NCBI RefSeq assembly: GCF_029238095.1
Contig: NZ_JAQWGS010000023.1
Location: forward strand, 1-64,000
DNA length: 64,000 nt
Reading direction: 5' to 3'
Origin: Lacinutrix sp.
GTDB lineage: Bacteria; Bacteroidota; Bacteroidia; Flavobacteriales; Flavobacteriaceae
Each line of letters opens with the position of its first letter. Positions within the stretch are counted from its first letter, which is position 1. The position numbers were made by a program, and so were the translations under genes. The notes below the pieces were generated by a model. The model made no database searches. It saw nothing but the letters and a program-made list of their open reading frames with translations, and was not told where the DNA came from. Positions 45,902-54,962 of this stretch are shown here, one piece after another.

Positions 45902-46774
45902 TTATTTCTTAAAATCTATAAAGTTGGTTGGGTTTACAGAATAGCCATCGCTCCATAATTCGAAATGTAAATGTGGTCCTGTTGTTAAGTCTCCTGTGTT
46001 TCCAGACGTAGCAACTACTTCGCCTGCTTTTACAAAATCGCCTTGTGCCTTTGTAAGCGTAGCATTGTGCTTATAAACCGAAATAAGGCCGTAACTGTGT
46101 TCTATTATAATTACATAACCTGTTTGGGCTGTCCATTCTGCAAAAATAACTGTACCATCTGCAGCAGCTTTTACAGGAGTGTTTTTTGCCACCACAATGT
46201 CTACAGCATAATGTTTTTCTTCTGCATTATATTGTTCACTTATTTCTCCGTTAACAGGAGGAAACAATACAAAATTTGTTTTAGATTTAGCTGTTTCAAA
46301 AAGGCTATATTTATCTTCCTTATCTACTTTTGCTCTTAAAATAGAATCTGCTTCATTGGCAGATAAATTTATTTTGCTTTGGTCAACTTCTGCTGCTTCA
46401 ATAATAGAATCTCTATTAAAACTTACTGCGGTTACTTCTCCTTTTAATACTTTTTTAATTGATGCATAGTATTGATCGTTATAAGTAATGACCTGTTGTA
46501 AAGAATCTGTTTTAAAGTTAAGCTCTACTGCTTGCTTTTTTAACGCTGTTGATGAGTAGCCTGGAATGTATTCACGTAATGGTGTAAAAGCAATGAGTAA
46601 AATAGTGAAACCTATTAACATTACGCTAGAAACACCAACAAGTACAAATACATTTAATAGTGTAAGTCTGAAAGATAATCGTTCCTCAAAAGTATCTTCG
46701 TTTAAAATGACTAAACGATACTTGTGCAACAATTTTTTCGAAAGTTTTTTTCTAGGTTTAGTCTTCTTTGCCAT
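45902..46774 (-). CDS. M23 family metallopeptidase, membrane-anchored
   Basis: 290 residues. A short basic cytoplasmic tail (KKTKPRKKLSKKLLHKYR) leads to one transmembrane helix (about 37-60), a coiled-coil-like stretch (80-160), and the LytM/M23 domain. Zinc ligands are present: His188 and Asp192 in HYAVD and the HLH pair (His268/His270) in GPHLHFEL. It should cut peptidoglycan cross-links or activate an amidase in the periplasm. All catalytic residues appear intact. A consensus -7 box lies 17 bases upstream. Confidence 0.93.
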   Translation of the reverse strand: MAKKTKPRKKLSKKLLHKYRLVILNEDTFEERLSFRLTLLNVFVLVGVSSVMLIGFTILLIAFTPLREYIPGYSSTALKKQAVELNFKTDSLQQVITYNDQYYASIKKVLKGEVTAVSFNRDSIIEAAEVDQSKINLSANEADSILRAKVDKEDKYSLFETAKSKTNFVLFPPVNGEISEQYNAEEKHYAVDIVVAKNTPVKAAADGTVIFAEWTAQTGYVIIIEHSYGLISVYKHNATLTKAQGDFVKAGEVVATSGNTGDLTTGPHLHFELWSDGYSVNPTNFIDFKK

Positions 46775-46791
46775 GAGATCTCTTATTGAAA

Positions 46792-46799
46792 CAAAAGTA
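46792..46799 (-). promoter_or_regulatory. -7 box of the M23-GH3 operon
   Basis: TACTTTTG on the minus strand, exact TAnnTTTG, 17 bases before the M23 peptidase start. Confidence 0.55.
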
Positions 46800-46874
46800 A
46801 ATAAAAATATAACTTCAACTATTTAACAATATGCTAAAGTTAGGTTTAAAACGCTTTAATTAAACTTAAATTAC

Positions 46875-46882
46875 TAACTTTG
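46875..46882 (+). promoter_or_regulatory. -7 box of tatA
   Basis: TAACTTTG, exact consensus, 19 bases before the tatA start. A weak -33-like TTTA lies about 18 bases further upstream. Confidence 0.55.
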
Positions 46883-46901
46883 TATCTTAAATAAATTTAT
46901 T

Positions 46902-47087
46902 ATGATATCAACAAGTATATTTTTAGGTGCAATAGGTCCTTGGCAAGTTGGATTAATTGTAATAGCCCTTTTATTACTATTTGGAGGCAAAAAAATCCCA
47001 GAACTTATGAAAGGACTTGGTAGCGGCATTAAAGAATTTAAAGACGCTAGTAAAGAAGATGAGGAAAACGCTAAAGAAAAAAAGTAA
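46902..47087 (+). CDS. tatA: Sec-independent protein translocase TatA/E
   Basis: 61 residues: a short N-terminus, one transmembrane helix (about 12-30, [20 protein letters not shown]), the hinge Phe-Gly ([20 protein letters not shown]), and an amphipathic then highly charged tail rich in Glu and Lys. This is the TatA/E layout; these proteins form the pore of the twin-arginine pathway for folded proteins. No tatC is nearby, which is usual in flavobacteria. A bidirectional terminator (47109-47139) follows. Confidence 0.93.
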   Translation: MISTSIFLGAIGPWQVGLIVIALLLLFGGKKIPELMKGLGSGIKEFKDASKEDEENAKEKK

Positions 47088-47108
47088 ATTTCAGGATTTA
47101 AATTATAT

Positions 47109-47139
47109 AAAAAAACCATCGCAATGCGATGGTTTTTTT
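47109..47139. terminator. Bidirectional terminator between tatA and the DUF4837 gene
   Basis: Perfect stem AACCATCGC / GCGATGGTT around a 3-base AAT loop, flanked by an A run and a T run of six or more. It serves the convergent genes on both sides. Confidence 0.9.
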
Positions 47140-47159
47140 ATATTCTATGTTTTACTAAA

Positions 47160-48146
47160 TTAGTCTATTCTAATAGATTTTATAATAGATTCCATCTCAA
47201 ACACATAATCACGTTTAGACACTGATGGTGCAAAAGCAAAACCTTCTGCAACTACGTATCTATCGTTAACCTTATCTTCAATTAAGTACATAATAAAAGG
47301 TCCAGACATGAATTGTTTTTTTACATCCCAAAGCCCTTTAACTTCTATTGTTGGTTTATTATCTATTATGGTTTCGTATACGTGAGGAGCATATGCCATT
47401 TCTGTAGCCATATAACTTCCATCTACAGGTCCTGGAATATATTTTTTACCTATTGAATCTCTTGTTTTTATAATTTGACTTACCAAACTATCATTCTTTT
47501 TTATAGCACTTAATGGCAGCTCGTAAAATACAACGTTAGTATACCCTGTAGGTATATCTCGTTTTATCCAATTAAATTTATCCTCTGGTTTAGCTATTGT
47601 ATTCGCTACTCTATAATACGATGGAAAACTAACATTTATACCTAAAGACTCTTGAATAGCTTTGCTTCTAGATAATGATTTAGACATTTGTTTTTGCTTG
47701 TGTCTAATTTCTTCGGCTTTTATGGCTTCTATAATTTTAGCTGCATTTTTGGCAATCTGAGCTTTTATTTCAGCTATATCTTTACCAGAAACTGTTACTA
47801 TTTTTTGAGGTCTTGCGTATACATCTCTTTCTATTTTAAAACTTGCTTCGCCTAGTTCTACTTTTAAAATACTTCTATTATTTTTTGCAAAACCAGTAAA
47901 GACTTGTATTGGGATTTGTGACAGAGAAAACATGGGTTCTGGTTGCGGTAAACCATCTATAGATTGTGCCATGAGCGCTCTAATAGTTTCGCCTACGCTA
48001 TTATTCCATAATTCGTTATCCACAACAATGGCAACTTTATTAAATGGTCCAGCAGAATCAGGTACTATTTTTACACTTTTATTATCACTGTTATTACAAG
48101 AAAATGTAGTTATTACAATAGCTACTAATAAAATAATTTTACGCAT
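47160..48146 (-). CDS. DUF4837 family lipoprotein
   Basis: 328 residues with a lipoprotein signal peptide (VITTFSCNNS, lipobox Cys about 17). The body (FNKVAIVVDNELWNNSVGETIRA... to ...DRYVVAEGFAFAP) matches my memory of DUF4837, a Bacteroidota-specific family without known function. It lies 25 bases downstream of the MltD-like gene on the same strand, so it is probably co-transcribed and may help in envelope maintenance. This part is inference. Confidence 0.82.
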   Translation of the reverse strand: MRKIILLVAIVITTFSCNNSDNKSVKIVPDSAGPFNKVAIVVDNELWNNSVGETIRALMAQSIDGLPQPEPMFSLSQIPIQVFTGFAKNNRSILKVELGEASFKIERDVYARPQKIVTVSGKDIAEIKAQIAKNAAKIIEAIKAEEIRHKQKQMSKSLSRSKAIQESLGINVSFPSYYRVANTIAKPEDKFNWIKRDIPTGYTNVVFYELPLSAIKKNDSLVSQIIKTRDSIGKKYIPGPVDGSYMATEMAYAPHVYETIIDNKPTIEVKGLWDVKKQFMSGPFIMYLIEDKVNDRYVVAEGFAFAPSVSKRDYVFEMESIIKSIRID

Positions 48147-48171
48147 AATACTATATTGTTTTGTTTAGTTA

Positions 48172-49755
48172 CTAACTTTTAGACAAACGTAAAATCATGC
48201 CTAGTTTTAAATTAGTACCACTAATATCGTTCCATTCTTTAATATTTTGAACAGAAACTCCAGGAAATTTTTGAGAAATACTCCATAATGAATCTCCACT
48301 TTTAACTTTATAGGTCTTTCCATTAAATTTAGCGGTGCTTTTAGGTTTGTTTGATGCGTTTGTTACCGCTGAAGGATTTCGTGGATAAACCGTTAAGCGT
48401 TGCCCTATTTTTAAATTATTACTTCGTAAACCATTCCATTGTTTTAATTGGCTTACGCGAACTCCAAATTTTCTGGCTATTTTACCTAAATAATCGCCTT
48501 GTCGAACTTTATATCTTGTTTTTGTATCTGCATTTAATAGTTGTGGTAAAGGTTTTTCGCGTTTATCGAATTCTGCTTTTGCGAAAGCATACATTTCATT
48601 TTCATTATTTACAAAAGTGCCAACAACATCTCTAGGCAACCTCAAGGTGTAGTTTTTTCCTTTAATGTATGGAATAATATCTAACTTATATGACGGATTT
48701 AAAAACTGAAGTGTTTCCATTTCTACACCTGTAAATTCTGAAACTTGATCTAAAGTTATCATTTGTTTTACATGAATAGTATCAGTTTCTACATAATTAA
48801 ATATGGGTTTGTGTTGAACAAAACCATGTTCTTTAGCATATTCAAAAATATACATTGTAGCTAAAAATGCTGGCACATAACCTGCCGTTTCACGTGGTAA
48901 GTTTGGTCTAATATTCCAATAATTTTTATAACCACCAGAACGCCTAATGGCTTTACTTACATTTCCTGGTCCCGAATTATAAGCCGCTAATGCTAAATCC
49001 CAATCTCCAAAAATCTCATAAAGTCTTGCTAAGTATTTTGAAGCAGCTTCTGTAGATTTAATTGGGTCGCTTCGCTCGTCTACATAACTACTAACATCTA
49101 ATCCATATTGCTTTCCAGTAGCAAACATAAATTGCCATAAACCTGTTGCACCTACTCTAGATTTTGCTCGAGGTTTTAAAGCAGATTCTACAATCGAGAG
49201 ATATTTCATCTCTAAAGGAATATTATAGTTGTCTAACTCACGCTCAAACATAGGAAAGTAAAATTTACTTAAACCCATTAAACGCTCCATAGATTGGTGT
49301 CTGTTTTTTAACCAATTTTTTATTACGCTTTCTAATTGAGGATTGTACTCTACATTAAATGGTGTTCTAGCGTTTAAACGTTCTAGCCTAAGCTTTAAAG
49401 TATCTGTTGGGAGTTCTGGGTAATAAACAGCTTCGTATTTTAAGTCTGTGACCTCACGATAAATAGTATCGAAAAGCGATGTGCTATACAACTCTTCCAT
49501 CCACTTTTTATCGATTTCTAACGCTAAAGGATTGTCTTGTAACTCTTTTGTTAAGTCTATTTTCCTAATTGGTTGTATAGCCTTTTTAAAAAAAGCTTTT
49601 CCGTCTACAATAGTGTCTATTACGTAATTTTCACCAGCAATTAAATCGGATTCTGTAAGCCTTGAGGTTTTTACAGAAAGTGAATCTTGTGCGTTGAGTT
49701 GCAAGCCTATTAAAATAGAAAATAATACAATTTTATAATTGAAAACTATTGTCAT
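48172..49755 (-). CDS. MltD-like lytic transglycosylase with two LysM domains
   Basis: 527 residues with a signal peptide (cleavage near LNAQDS, about 22). The SLT domain (about 165-300) has the catalytic Glu190 in SIVESALKPRAKS, then GATGLWQFM and ALAAYNSGPGNV. Two C-terminal LysM repeats (about 412-456 and 481-525: YKVRQGDYLGKIA and YKVKSGDSLWSIS) bind glycan strands. It cleaves peptidoglycan with formation of a 1,6-anhydro end. The domain order is the MltD one. All key residues are intact. Confidence 0.94.
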   Translation of the reverse strand: MTIVFNYKIVLFSILIGLQLNAQDSLSVKTSRLTESDLIAGENYVIDTIVDGKAFFKKAIQPIRKIDLTKELQDNPLALEIDKKWMEELYSTSLFDTIYREVTDLKYEAVYYPELPTDTLKLRLERLNARTPFNVEYNPQLESVIKNWLKNRHQSMERLMGLSKFYFPMFERELDNYNIPLEMKYLSIVESALKPRAKSRVGATGLWQFMFATGKQYGLDVSSYVDERSDPIKSTEAASKYLARLYEIFGDWDLALAAYNSGPGNVSKAIRRSGGYKNYWNIRPNLPRETAGYVPAFLATMYIFEYAKEHGFVQHKPIFNYVETDTIHVKQMITLDQVSEFTGVEMETLQFLNPSYKLDIIPYIKGKNYTLRLPRDVVGTFVNNENEMYAFAKAEFDKREKPLPQLLNADTKTRYKVRQGDYLGKIARKFGVRVSQLKQWNGLRSNNLKIGQRLTVYPRNPSAVTNASNKPKSTAKFNGKTYKVKSGDSLWSISQKFPGVSVQNIKEWNDISGTNLKLGMILRLSKS

Positions 49756-49813
49756 TAAATAAAAGTTATGTTTAAACCAAACGCTAAAGTTGTAAAAATG
49801 TTATAAATCTAGT

Positions 49814-51001
49814 TTACTCTAAAATAGCTGCAATTCCAGGAAGTGTTTTACCCTCTAAACTTTCTAACATTGCGCCTCCACCTGTGCTTACATAACTTAC
49901 TTTGTTCTCGAAACTAAATTGTTTTACTGCAGCAACAGAGTCTCCTCCTCCAACTAAAGAAAAGGCTCCATTTTTAGTAGCTTCTGCAATAGAATTTCCT
50001 AGAGCTATTGTACCATTAGCAAAGTTTTCCATCTCGAAAACGCCTAGTGGACCATTCCATAAAATGGTTTTGCTTTGCATAACAACATCGTGAAATTGTT
50101 TTCTAGATTCTGGACCAGCATCTAATCCCATCCAACCATCTGGAATTGCTGTTATGTCACAAACTTTAGTATTTGCATTGTTATTAAAATGGTCTGCTAT
50201 TATAGAATCTATTGGTATATATATGGTAACATTTTTAGCTTTGGCTTGTTTTAAAATATTTAATGCCATGTCTAATTTATCGTCTTCTACTAAAGAGTTT
50301 CCAATGGTTCCTCCTTGCGCTTTTACAAAGGTAAAAGCCATACCTCCTCCAATAATGATAGCGTCTACTTTATCTAAAATATTTTCTATTACTGTAATTT
50401 TAGACGACACTTTTGCGCCTCCTAAAATTGCTAAAACAGGTCTATCATCAGACTTTAAAACTTTATCTATACTTGTTATTTCCTGCTCTAATAAATAACC
50501 AAAACACTTGTTTTCAGGAAAAAATTGTGCAATAATAGTAGTGGATGCATGTGCTCTATGCGCTGTTCCAAAGGCATCGTTTACATAAATATCTCCAAGT
50601 TTTGAGAGTTTTTGGGCAAAATCATAATCTCCTTTGGTCTCTTCTTCGTGAAAACGTAAATTCTCTAAAATTAAAAGTTCTCCTGGTTTTAGGTTTGCAG
50701 CTTCATCCTCAGCTTCTGTTCCTATGCAATTGGAAACAAATTTTGTTTCTACTCCTATAAGGTCCTCAACCTTGCTAACAATATGTTTTAAAGAAAACTC
50801 GTCTTGAGTGCCTTTTGGACGACCTAAGTGAGACATTAGTATGCAACTTCCTCCATCTTCTAATACTTTAATAATTGTTGGTTTTGCAGATGCAATTCTT
50901 GTGGCATCTGTTACATTAAAATTATCATCTAATGGCACATTAAAATCTACTCTTATAAGTGCTTTTTTATCTTTAAAATTAAAATCGTTTAAGGTTTTCA
51001 T
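49814..51001 (-). CDS. pgk: Phosphoglycerate kinase
   Basis: Glycolytic enzyme that transfers phosphate from 1,3-bisphosphoglycerate to ADP. The 395 residues include [12 protein letters not shown] (14-25), [10 protein letters not shown] (56-65), [15 protein letters not shown] and the C-terminal [12 protein letters not shown] and [14 protein letters not shown] motifs. Length is the usual monomeric size. A consensus -7 box (51028-51035) lies 26 bases upstream. No other glycolytic gene is adjacent. Confidence 0.97.
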   Translation of the reverse strand: MKTLNDFNFKDKKALIRVDFNVPLDDNFNVTDATRIASAKPTIIKVLEDGGSCILMSHLGRPKGTQDEFSLKHIVSKVEDLIGVETKFVSNCIGTEAEDEAANLKPGELLILENLRFHEEETKGDYDFAQKLSKLGDIYVNDAFGTAHRAHASTTIIAQFFPENKCFGYLLEQEITSIDKVLKSDDRPVLAILGGAKVSSKITVIENILDKVDAIIIGGGMAFTFVKAQGGTIGNSLVEDDKLDMALNILKQAKAKNVTIYIPIDSIIADHFNNNANTKVCDITAIPDGWMGLDAGPESRKQFHDVVMQSKTILWNGPLGVFEMENFANGTIALGNSIAEATKNGAFSLVGGGDSVAAVKQFSFENKVSYVSTGGGAMLESLEGKTLPGIAAILE

Positions 51002-51027
51002 AGTGTTTTTATATACTTTTTATGTTT

Positions 51028-51035
51028 CAAATATA
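51028..51035 (-). promoter_or_regulatory. -7 box of pgk
   Basis: TATATTTG on the minus strand, exact consensus, predicting a leader of about 20 bases. Confidence 0.6.
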
Positions 51036-51152
51036 TATAAATAGTGCGATACCTTTTGGAGATAAAGTGTTTAAAATTCGTTTTAAAACCATAACTGCTT
51101 AAAAAAGTAGTATTTTCTTTGACGTTACTTTCTAACTATACTAGGTATAAAC

Positions 51153-51160
51153 TATATTTG
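51153..51160 (+). promoter_or_regulatory. -7 box of holB, giving a leaderless mRNA
   Basis: TATATTTG, exact consensus, with only CTAT between it and the holB ATG at 51165. Transcription from this box should begin at or beside the start codon. Confidence 0.6.
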
Positions 51161-51164
51161 CTAT

Positions 51165-52319
51165 ATGCTATTTAGTGATATTATTGGTCAAGCACATATA
51201 AAAAAACATCTTACCACAAGTGTTGATAATGGTCGTGTACCTCATGCTCAATTATTTATTGGTCCTGAAGGTTCTGGAACTTTACCAATGGCAATAGCCT
51301 ATGCACAATATCTTTTATGTATTAACACTGAAGGTGAAAACACCAATGGAAATGCTACTTGTAATTTAAAATTTAATAATTTTTCGCATCCAGATTTGCA
51401 TTTTGCTTTTCCAGTTACTACAAACGGTAAGGTTAAAAAACATCCTGTATCAAGTCATTTTTTAGAAGAATGGCGAGATTTACTTACAAAGCAACCTTAT
51501 GGAAATTTATTTGATTGGTATAAACAATTAGGTGTAGACAATAAACAAGGACAAATTGGTGTAGATGAAGCTCAGGATATTATAAAAGCCTTAGCATTAA
51601 AAGCTTATGAAGGCGGTTACAAAGTGATGCTAATTTGGATGGCAGATAAAATGAATACTGCAGCTGCAAACAAACTTTTAAAGCTTATTGAAGAGCCTCC
51701 AAATAAAACTGTTTTTCTTTTAATTGCAGAAGATGAAGAACAAATAATTAACACCATTAAATCTCGATGTCAATTATTACATTTTCCACCTTTAGCAGAA
51801 ATTGATATAAAAAACGCACTTATTAAAAACTATGGTTTAAATGAAGCTATAGCAACTAAAATTGCACATCAAGCCAACGGAAACTACAATAAAGCTTGCG
51901 ATTTAGTGTATAACGATAGTGAAGATATACAGTTTGAAACTTGGTTTATTTTCTGGATTCGTGCTGCTTTTAAAGCAAAAGGTAATAAAGCAGCAATACA
52001 CGATTTAATAAAATGGAGTGAGGATATTGCTAAAACAGGTCGCGAAACTCAAAAACAATTTTTAGACTTTTGTTTGCAATTTTTTCGTCAAGCATTACTA
52101 TTAAATTATAATGCCGAAGCTCTAGTTTATATAGACATAAAAACTAAGAAATTTGAATTGAGCAAGTTTGCACCTTTTGTACATAACAATAATATTTTAG
52201 ATATTTCTAACGAATTACAAGACGCTATTTACCATATTGAACGTAACGGAAATTCTAAAATTATTCTTACAGACTTATCTATTAAATTAACGCGATTACT
52301 TCATAAAAAATCTGAATAA
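51165..52319 (+). CDS. holB: DNA polymerase III subunit delta'
   Basis: 384-residue clamp-loader subunit of the replicative polymerase. The start MLFSDIIGQAHIKKHL is typical. The P-loop position reads GPEGSGTLP, lacking the Lys, as delta' does not bind ATP. The sensor-like segment KMNTAAANKLLKLIEEPPNKTVFLLI and TIKSRCQLLHF (SRC motif) are present. The zinc-finger region is reduced to two Cys. It overlaps the lipid kinase gene by one base. Its start lies immediately after a consensus promoter, so translation is probably leaderless. Confidence 0.94.
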   Translation: MLFSDIIGQAHIKKHLTTSVDNGRVPHAQLFIGPEGSGTLPMAIAYAQYLLCINTEGENTNGNATCNLKFNNFSHPDLHFAFPVTTNGKVKKHPVSSHFLEEWRDLLTKQPYGNLFDWYKQLGVDNKQGQIGVDEAQDIIKALALKAYEGGYKVMLIWMADKMNTAAANKLLKLIEEPPNKTVFLLIAEDEEQIINTIKSRCQLLHFPPLAEIDIKNALIKNYGLNEAIATKIAHQANGNYNKACDLVYNDSEDIQFETWFIFWIRAAFKAKGNKAAIHDLIKWSEDIAKTGRETQKQFLDFCLQFFRQALLLNYNAEALVYIDIKTKKFELSKFAPFVHNNNILDISNELQDAIYHIERNGNSKIILTDLSIKLTRLLHKKSE

Positions 52320-53239
52320 TGAATCCTTTTAATTGGTTTGTTATTCTTAATCCTACAGCAGGACATGGAGCTGCATTAAAACAATGGCCAAAAATTCAAA
52401 CGCATTTAAAAGCTTCTGGTTTTAAATATCAGTTTCAATTTACAGAAACTGTTGGACATGCTTCAATAATTGTATTAAATGCTGTAAAAAAAGGTTTTAG
52501 ACACATTATTTGTATAGGTGGAGATGGTACATTACACGATATTGTTAATGGTTTAATGCTGCAAAAAGAAGTAGATTCTTCTGCTATTTCTGTTGGTATT
52601 ATTCCAATAGGTACAGGAAACGATTGGATTAAAACTTACAATATTCCACATAGAATAGCAGACGCAATACAACTTATAAAAAACAACAATACTAAAGTTC
52701 AAGACCTTGGTAAAATAGAGTTTTTAGATTCTAAGAAACCAGTACTTTATTTTAATAATCTTGCTGGAATAGGCTTTGATGGTTTGGTTGCAAAAAAAAC
52801 CGAAAAGCTTAAACATCTTGGTAAATTGTCTTACTTAATTGCTGCTTGCCAAGCTTTTATTCGTTTTAAAAATTTTAGTGTGGAAATTATTTATAATAAC
52901 AACCGTTTCACAACGCAATCTTTAATGGTTTTGGTTGGTTTGTGTAAATATTCTGGAGGAGGTATGAGACTAACAGATACTCCGGATCCAAAAGACGGTT
53001 TGTTTGATGTGACCAATGTAACCCAATTTTCTATTTGGGATTTTATTATCCATTTACCTAAATTATATAATGGGAAAGTAAAAGCTGCTAAAAAAGTAAA
53101 TACCTTTAAAACAGAATATCTTGTTATATTAACCAATAAAAGGATAAGTGGTTTTTATTTACAAGCAGATGGAGAAGTTATACCAGCAGAAAACATTGCT
53201 GTTTCTTTAATTAAACAAGCCTTTACTTTTTACTGCTAA
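52319..53239 (+). CDS. Diacylglycerol kinase family lipid kinase (YegS/DgkB-like)
   Basis: 306 residues. The catalytic fold has NPTAGHGAA (11-19), GGDGTLHDIVNGL (67-79) and PIGTGNDWIKTY (about 100-111), then KNLAGIGFDGLVA-like and ADGE near the C-terminus. Members phosphorylate diacylglycerol or other lipid alcohols at the inner membrane surface. The true substrate is not known. It is translationally coupled to holB by a one-base overlap and followed by a strong terminator. Confidence 0.92.
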   Translation: MNPFNWFVILNPTAGHGAALKQWPKIQTHLKASGFKYQFQFTETVGHASIIVLNAVKKGFRHIICIGGDGTLHDIVNGLMLQKEVDSSAISVGIIPIGTGNDWIKTYNIPHRIADAIQLIKNNNTKVQDLGKIEFLDSKKPVLYFNNLAGIGFDGLVAKKTEKLKHLGKLSYLIAACQAFIRFKNFSVEIIYNNNRFTTQSLMVLVGLCKYSGGGMRLTDTPDPKDGLFDVTNVTQFSIWDFIIHLPKLYNGKVKAAKKVNTFKTEYLVILTNKRISGFYLQADGEVIPAENIAVSLIKQAFTFYC

Positions 53240-53275
53240 TTGCTTTAACAAACTTATAATGAACGTTTTAAAATT

Positions 53276-53310
53276 AAAAAAAGCGCTAAACATATATTTA
53301 GCGCTTTTTT
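53276..53310. terminator. Bidirectional terminator after the lipid kinase gene
   Basis: Stem AAAAAAGCGCTAAA / TTTAGCGCTTTTTT around a 6-base CATATA loop. It separates the convergent lipid kinase and OmpH genes. Confidence 0.9.
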
Positions 53311-53328
53311 AATATCTTTTACTACTAA

Positions 53329-53841
53329 TTATTTTTTATAATTGGCATCTATTTCTTTAATGATAACGTCAGACAAATCAGATGACTCTTCTGCATATAA
53401 AACAGTACCTATAGACTCGTTAGTGCCAATAATAAATTTATAACCATTAGCTTTCCCGTAATCTTTAACAGTGCTTTTCATTTTAGAAATTAAAGAATCC
53501 ATTTCTGTTTGATATGCTGTTTGCATTCTCGTTTGTTCTGCTTGCATACCTTGTTGGTATTGCTGCACTTTCATTTGAAAAGGTTGCAATAATTCTTGTT
53601 GCTTCTTTTCTGAAAGCCTGGCAGCTTTAACCTGAAGTTCATTGTATTCTGCTTGGTATATTCTACCTAAACTATCTGCTCTAGATTTAGACGATTCGTT
53701 TATTAAATCGTATTTAGTTTCAATGTCTTTTTTCTCTTGAATCTCGTTAATTACCTTTCCATTGTCAACGTAACCTATTTTTTGTTCTTGACAAGAAGCC
53801 AATGTAAATAATGCAACTAATGCTAATATTAAATTTTTCAT
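53329..53841 (-). CDS. OmpH/Skp family periplasmic chaperone, lipoprotein form
   Basis: 170 residues. The signal peptide ends in LFTLASCQEQ, a lipobox with Cys at about 18, so this copy is lipid-anchored. The body is a long alpha-helical hairpin (about 40-140, rich in Gln, Glu, Lys) with the conserved start KIGYVDNGKVINE and the end YKFIIGTNESIGTVLYAEESSDLSDVIIKEI, as in OmpH/Skp chaperones for outer membrane proteins. A consensus -7 box (53867-53874) lies upstream. Confidence 0.9.
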   Translation of the reverse strand: MKNLILALVALFTLASCQEQKIGYVDNGKVINEIQEKKDIETKYDLINESSKSRADSLGRIYQAEYNELQVKAARLSEKKQQELLQPFQMKVQQYQQGMQAEQTRMQTAYQTEMDSLISKMKSTVKDYGKANGYKFIIGTNESIGTVLYAEESSDLSDVIIKEIDANYKK

Positions 53842-53866
53842 TTTTTTATAAAATTTTATGTTGGCG

Positions 53867-53874
53867 CAAAAATA
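53867..53874 (-). promoter_or_regulatory. -7 box of the OmpH/Skp gene
   Basis: TATTTTTG on the minus strand, exact consensus, 25 bases before the start codon. The rest of the 214-base gap (to 54055) is AT-rich and shows no gene. Confidence 0.6.
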
Positions 53875-54055
53875 GAAAAGTGAACATAATTTTTGTCTAT
53901 TAATTTAGAAAAAAGAAATTATAAGAAAATCTTATAACAAAACACAACTCTTATAGTTTAAAACTATAAAAAACAAGTTAAAATTAGGCGTTTTAATGCA
54001 CTTTTATAAATTTGGCAACAAAATATATTGCTTAAGCTTTTTTAATGTTTAAAAA

Positions 54056-54955
54056 CTAATCTTTGTCGTTTTTTATTACATAAATAAGTGAAGAAAACTC
54101 TCCAGAGCGTTTTGCTTTACTATTAGACAGCCATCCAATAAAAAATGCAGGTATAATTTTTAATAAACTGTTTTTATATTTTTCTGAAAGTAGACTCACA
54201 TAAAACGCATCGAAAACCATTGGTAGAGTATTTACAACTTTCATCTCTACGGTTTTAAATAATCTAAGTATTGATTCTCTAGAAAAATGCCAAAGATGTC
54301 TAGGCACATCGTAAGCTGCCCAAAAGTTTTTATAATATTTAGCGTCGTAACTTTTATAATTAGGAACTGCAATTACTAAAGTGCCATTTGGTTTTAGTAA
54401 TGTTTTTAAAATTAATACTTGCGCATGTAGATTAGGTAGGTGTTCTAAAACATGCCACAAGGTAATAACATCGAAACTTTGGGCTTTAAAAACTTCAAGT
54501 TTTTCGATATTAAAAACGGAGCCTTCACAACTTTTATTTGCTATATCTCTTGCTTTTTCATTAGGTTCGATTCCAAAAACCTCCCAACCATCGTCTTTAG
54601 CTGTTTTTAAAAAAGCACCTGTTCCACAACCAATATCTAATAGGTTTTTTTCTTCAGAAGAAAATGAATTAATAAGCTTTAATTTTCGTTTTAAAGCCAT
54701 GTTTCGAATAACATGATATGTTTTTTCAAAGAGATTGCGTTTAGCGTTTGTATGCGAAATATAGTTTTCACTTTTATAATATTCTGGAAGTTTTTCTACC
54801 AAAGGTTGAGGAGTGGTTTCTAAATAACCATACTCATTATTTACTATCAATTGAAACTCTTCTCCTGAAACAGAATGGTCTTTAACTTTAATATATGTTT
54901 GTTGTTTCTGCACTATTTTGTGTTTTGTTCCACGTGGAACAGTAATTAAATACAA
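54056..54955 (-). CDS. Class I SAM-dependent methyltransferase
   Basis: 299 residues. The SAM-binding motif LLDIGCGTGAF (about 104-114), the acidic motif VFGIEPNEKARDI, and FDVITLWHVLEHLPN are clear. The C-terminal part has PRHLWHFSRESI and a hydrophobic stretch, as in methyltransferases often tied to surface sugars or quinone-like substrates; the substrate is unknown. The ATG at 54955 would encode VPRGT across the parS-like site 54926-54941. A GTG at 54913 (VQKQQTYIKVKDHS) is an alternative start that would leave that site non-coding. It lies 7 bases after mnmG. Confidence 0.88.
   Translation of the reverse strand: MYLITVPRGTKHKIVQKQQTYIKVKDHSVSGEEFQLIVNNEYGYLETTPQPLVEKLPEYYKSENYISHTNAKRNLFEKTYHVIRNMALKRKLKLINSFSSEEKNLLDIGCGTGAFLKTAKDDGWEVFGIEPNEKARDIANKSCEGSVFNIEKLEVFKAQSFDVITLWHVLEHLPNLHAQVLILKTLLKPNGTLVIAVPNYKSYDAKYYKNFWAAYDVPRHLWHFSRESILRLFKTVEMKVVNTLPMVFDAFYVSLLSEKYKNSLLKIIPAFFIGWLSNSKAKRSGEFSSLIYVIKNDKD
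54926..54941. other. parS-like site 1 (perfect palindrome)
   Basis: TGTTCCACGTGGAACA, a perfect 16-base palindrome with the CACGTG core and GTT/AAC arms of the ParB binding site parS (known consensus TGTTTCACGTGAAACA). It lies between or at the junction of mnmG and the methyltransferase gene. Confidence 0.75.
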
Positions 54956-54962
54956 TCATAAC

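Noticed and set aside
48016-48024. TTATCCACA, an exact DnaA box
   Set aside because: Single copy inside the DUF4837 coding region with no companions seen; not enough for an origin.
48886-48901. CGTTTCACGTGGTAAG, a parS-like string
   Set aside because: Four mismatches from the parS consensus and inside the transglycosylase coding sequence; likely chance.
53842-54055. AT-rich gap near the parS sites as a possible oriC
   Set aside because: No DnaA boxes were found; only a promoter and a small palindrome (53951-53969) without a T run are visible.
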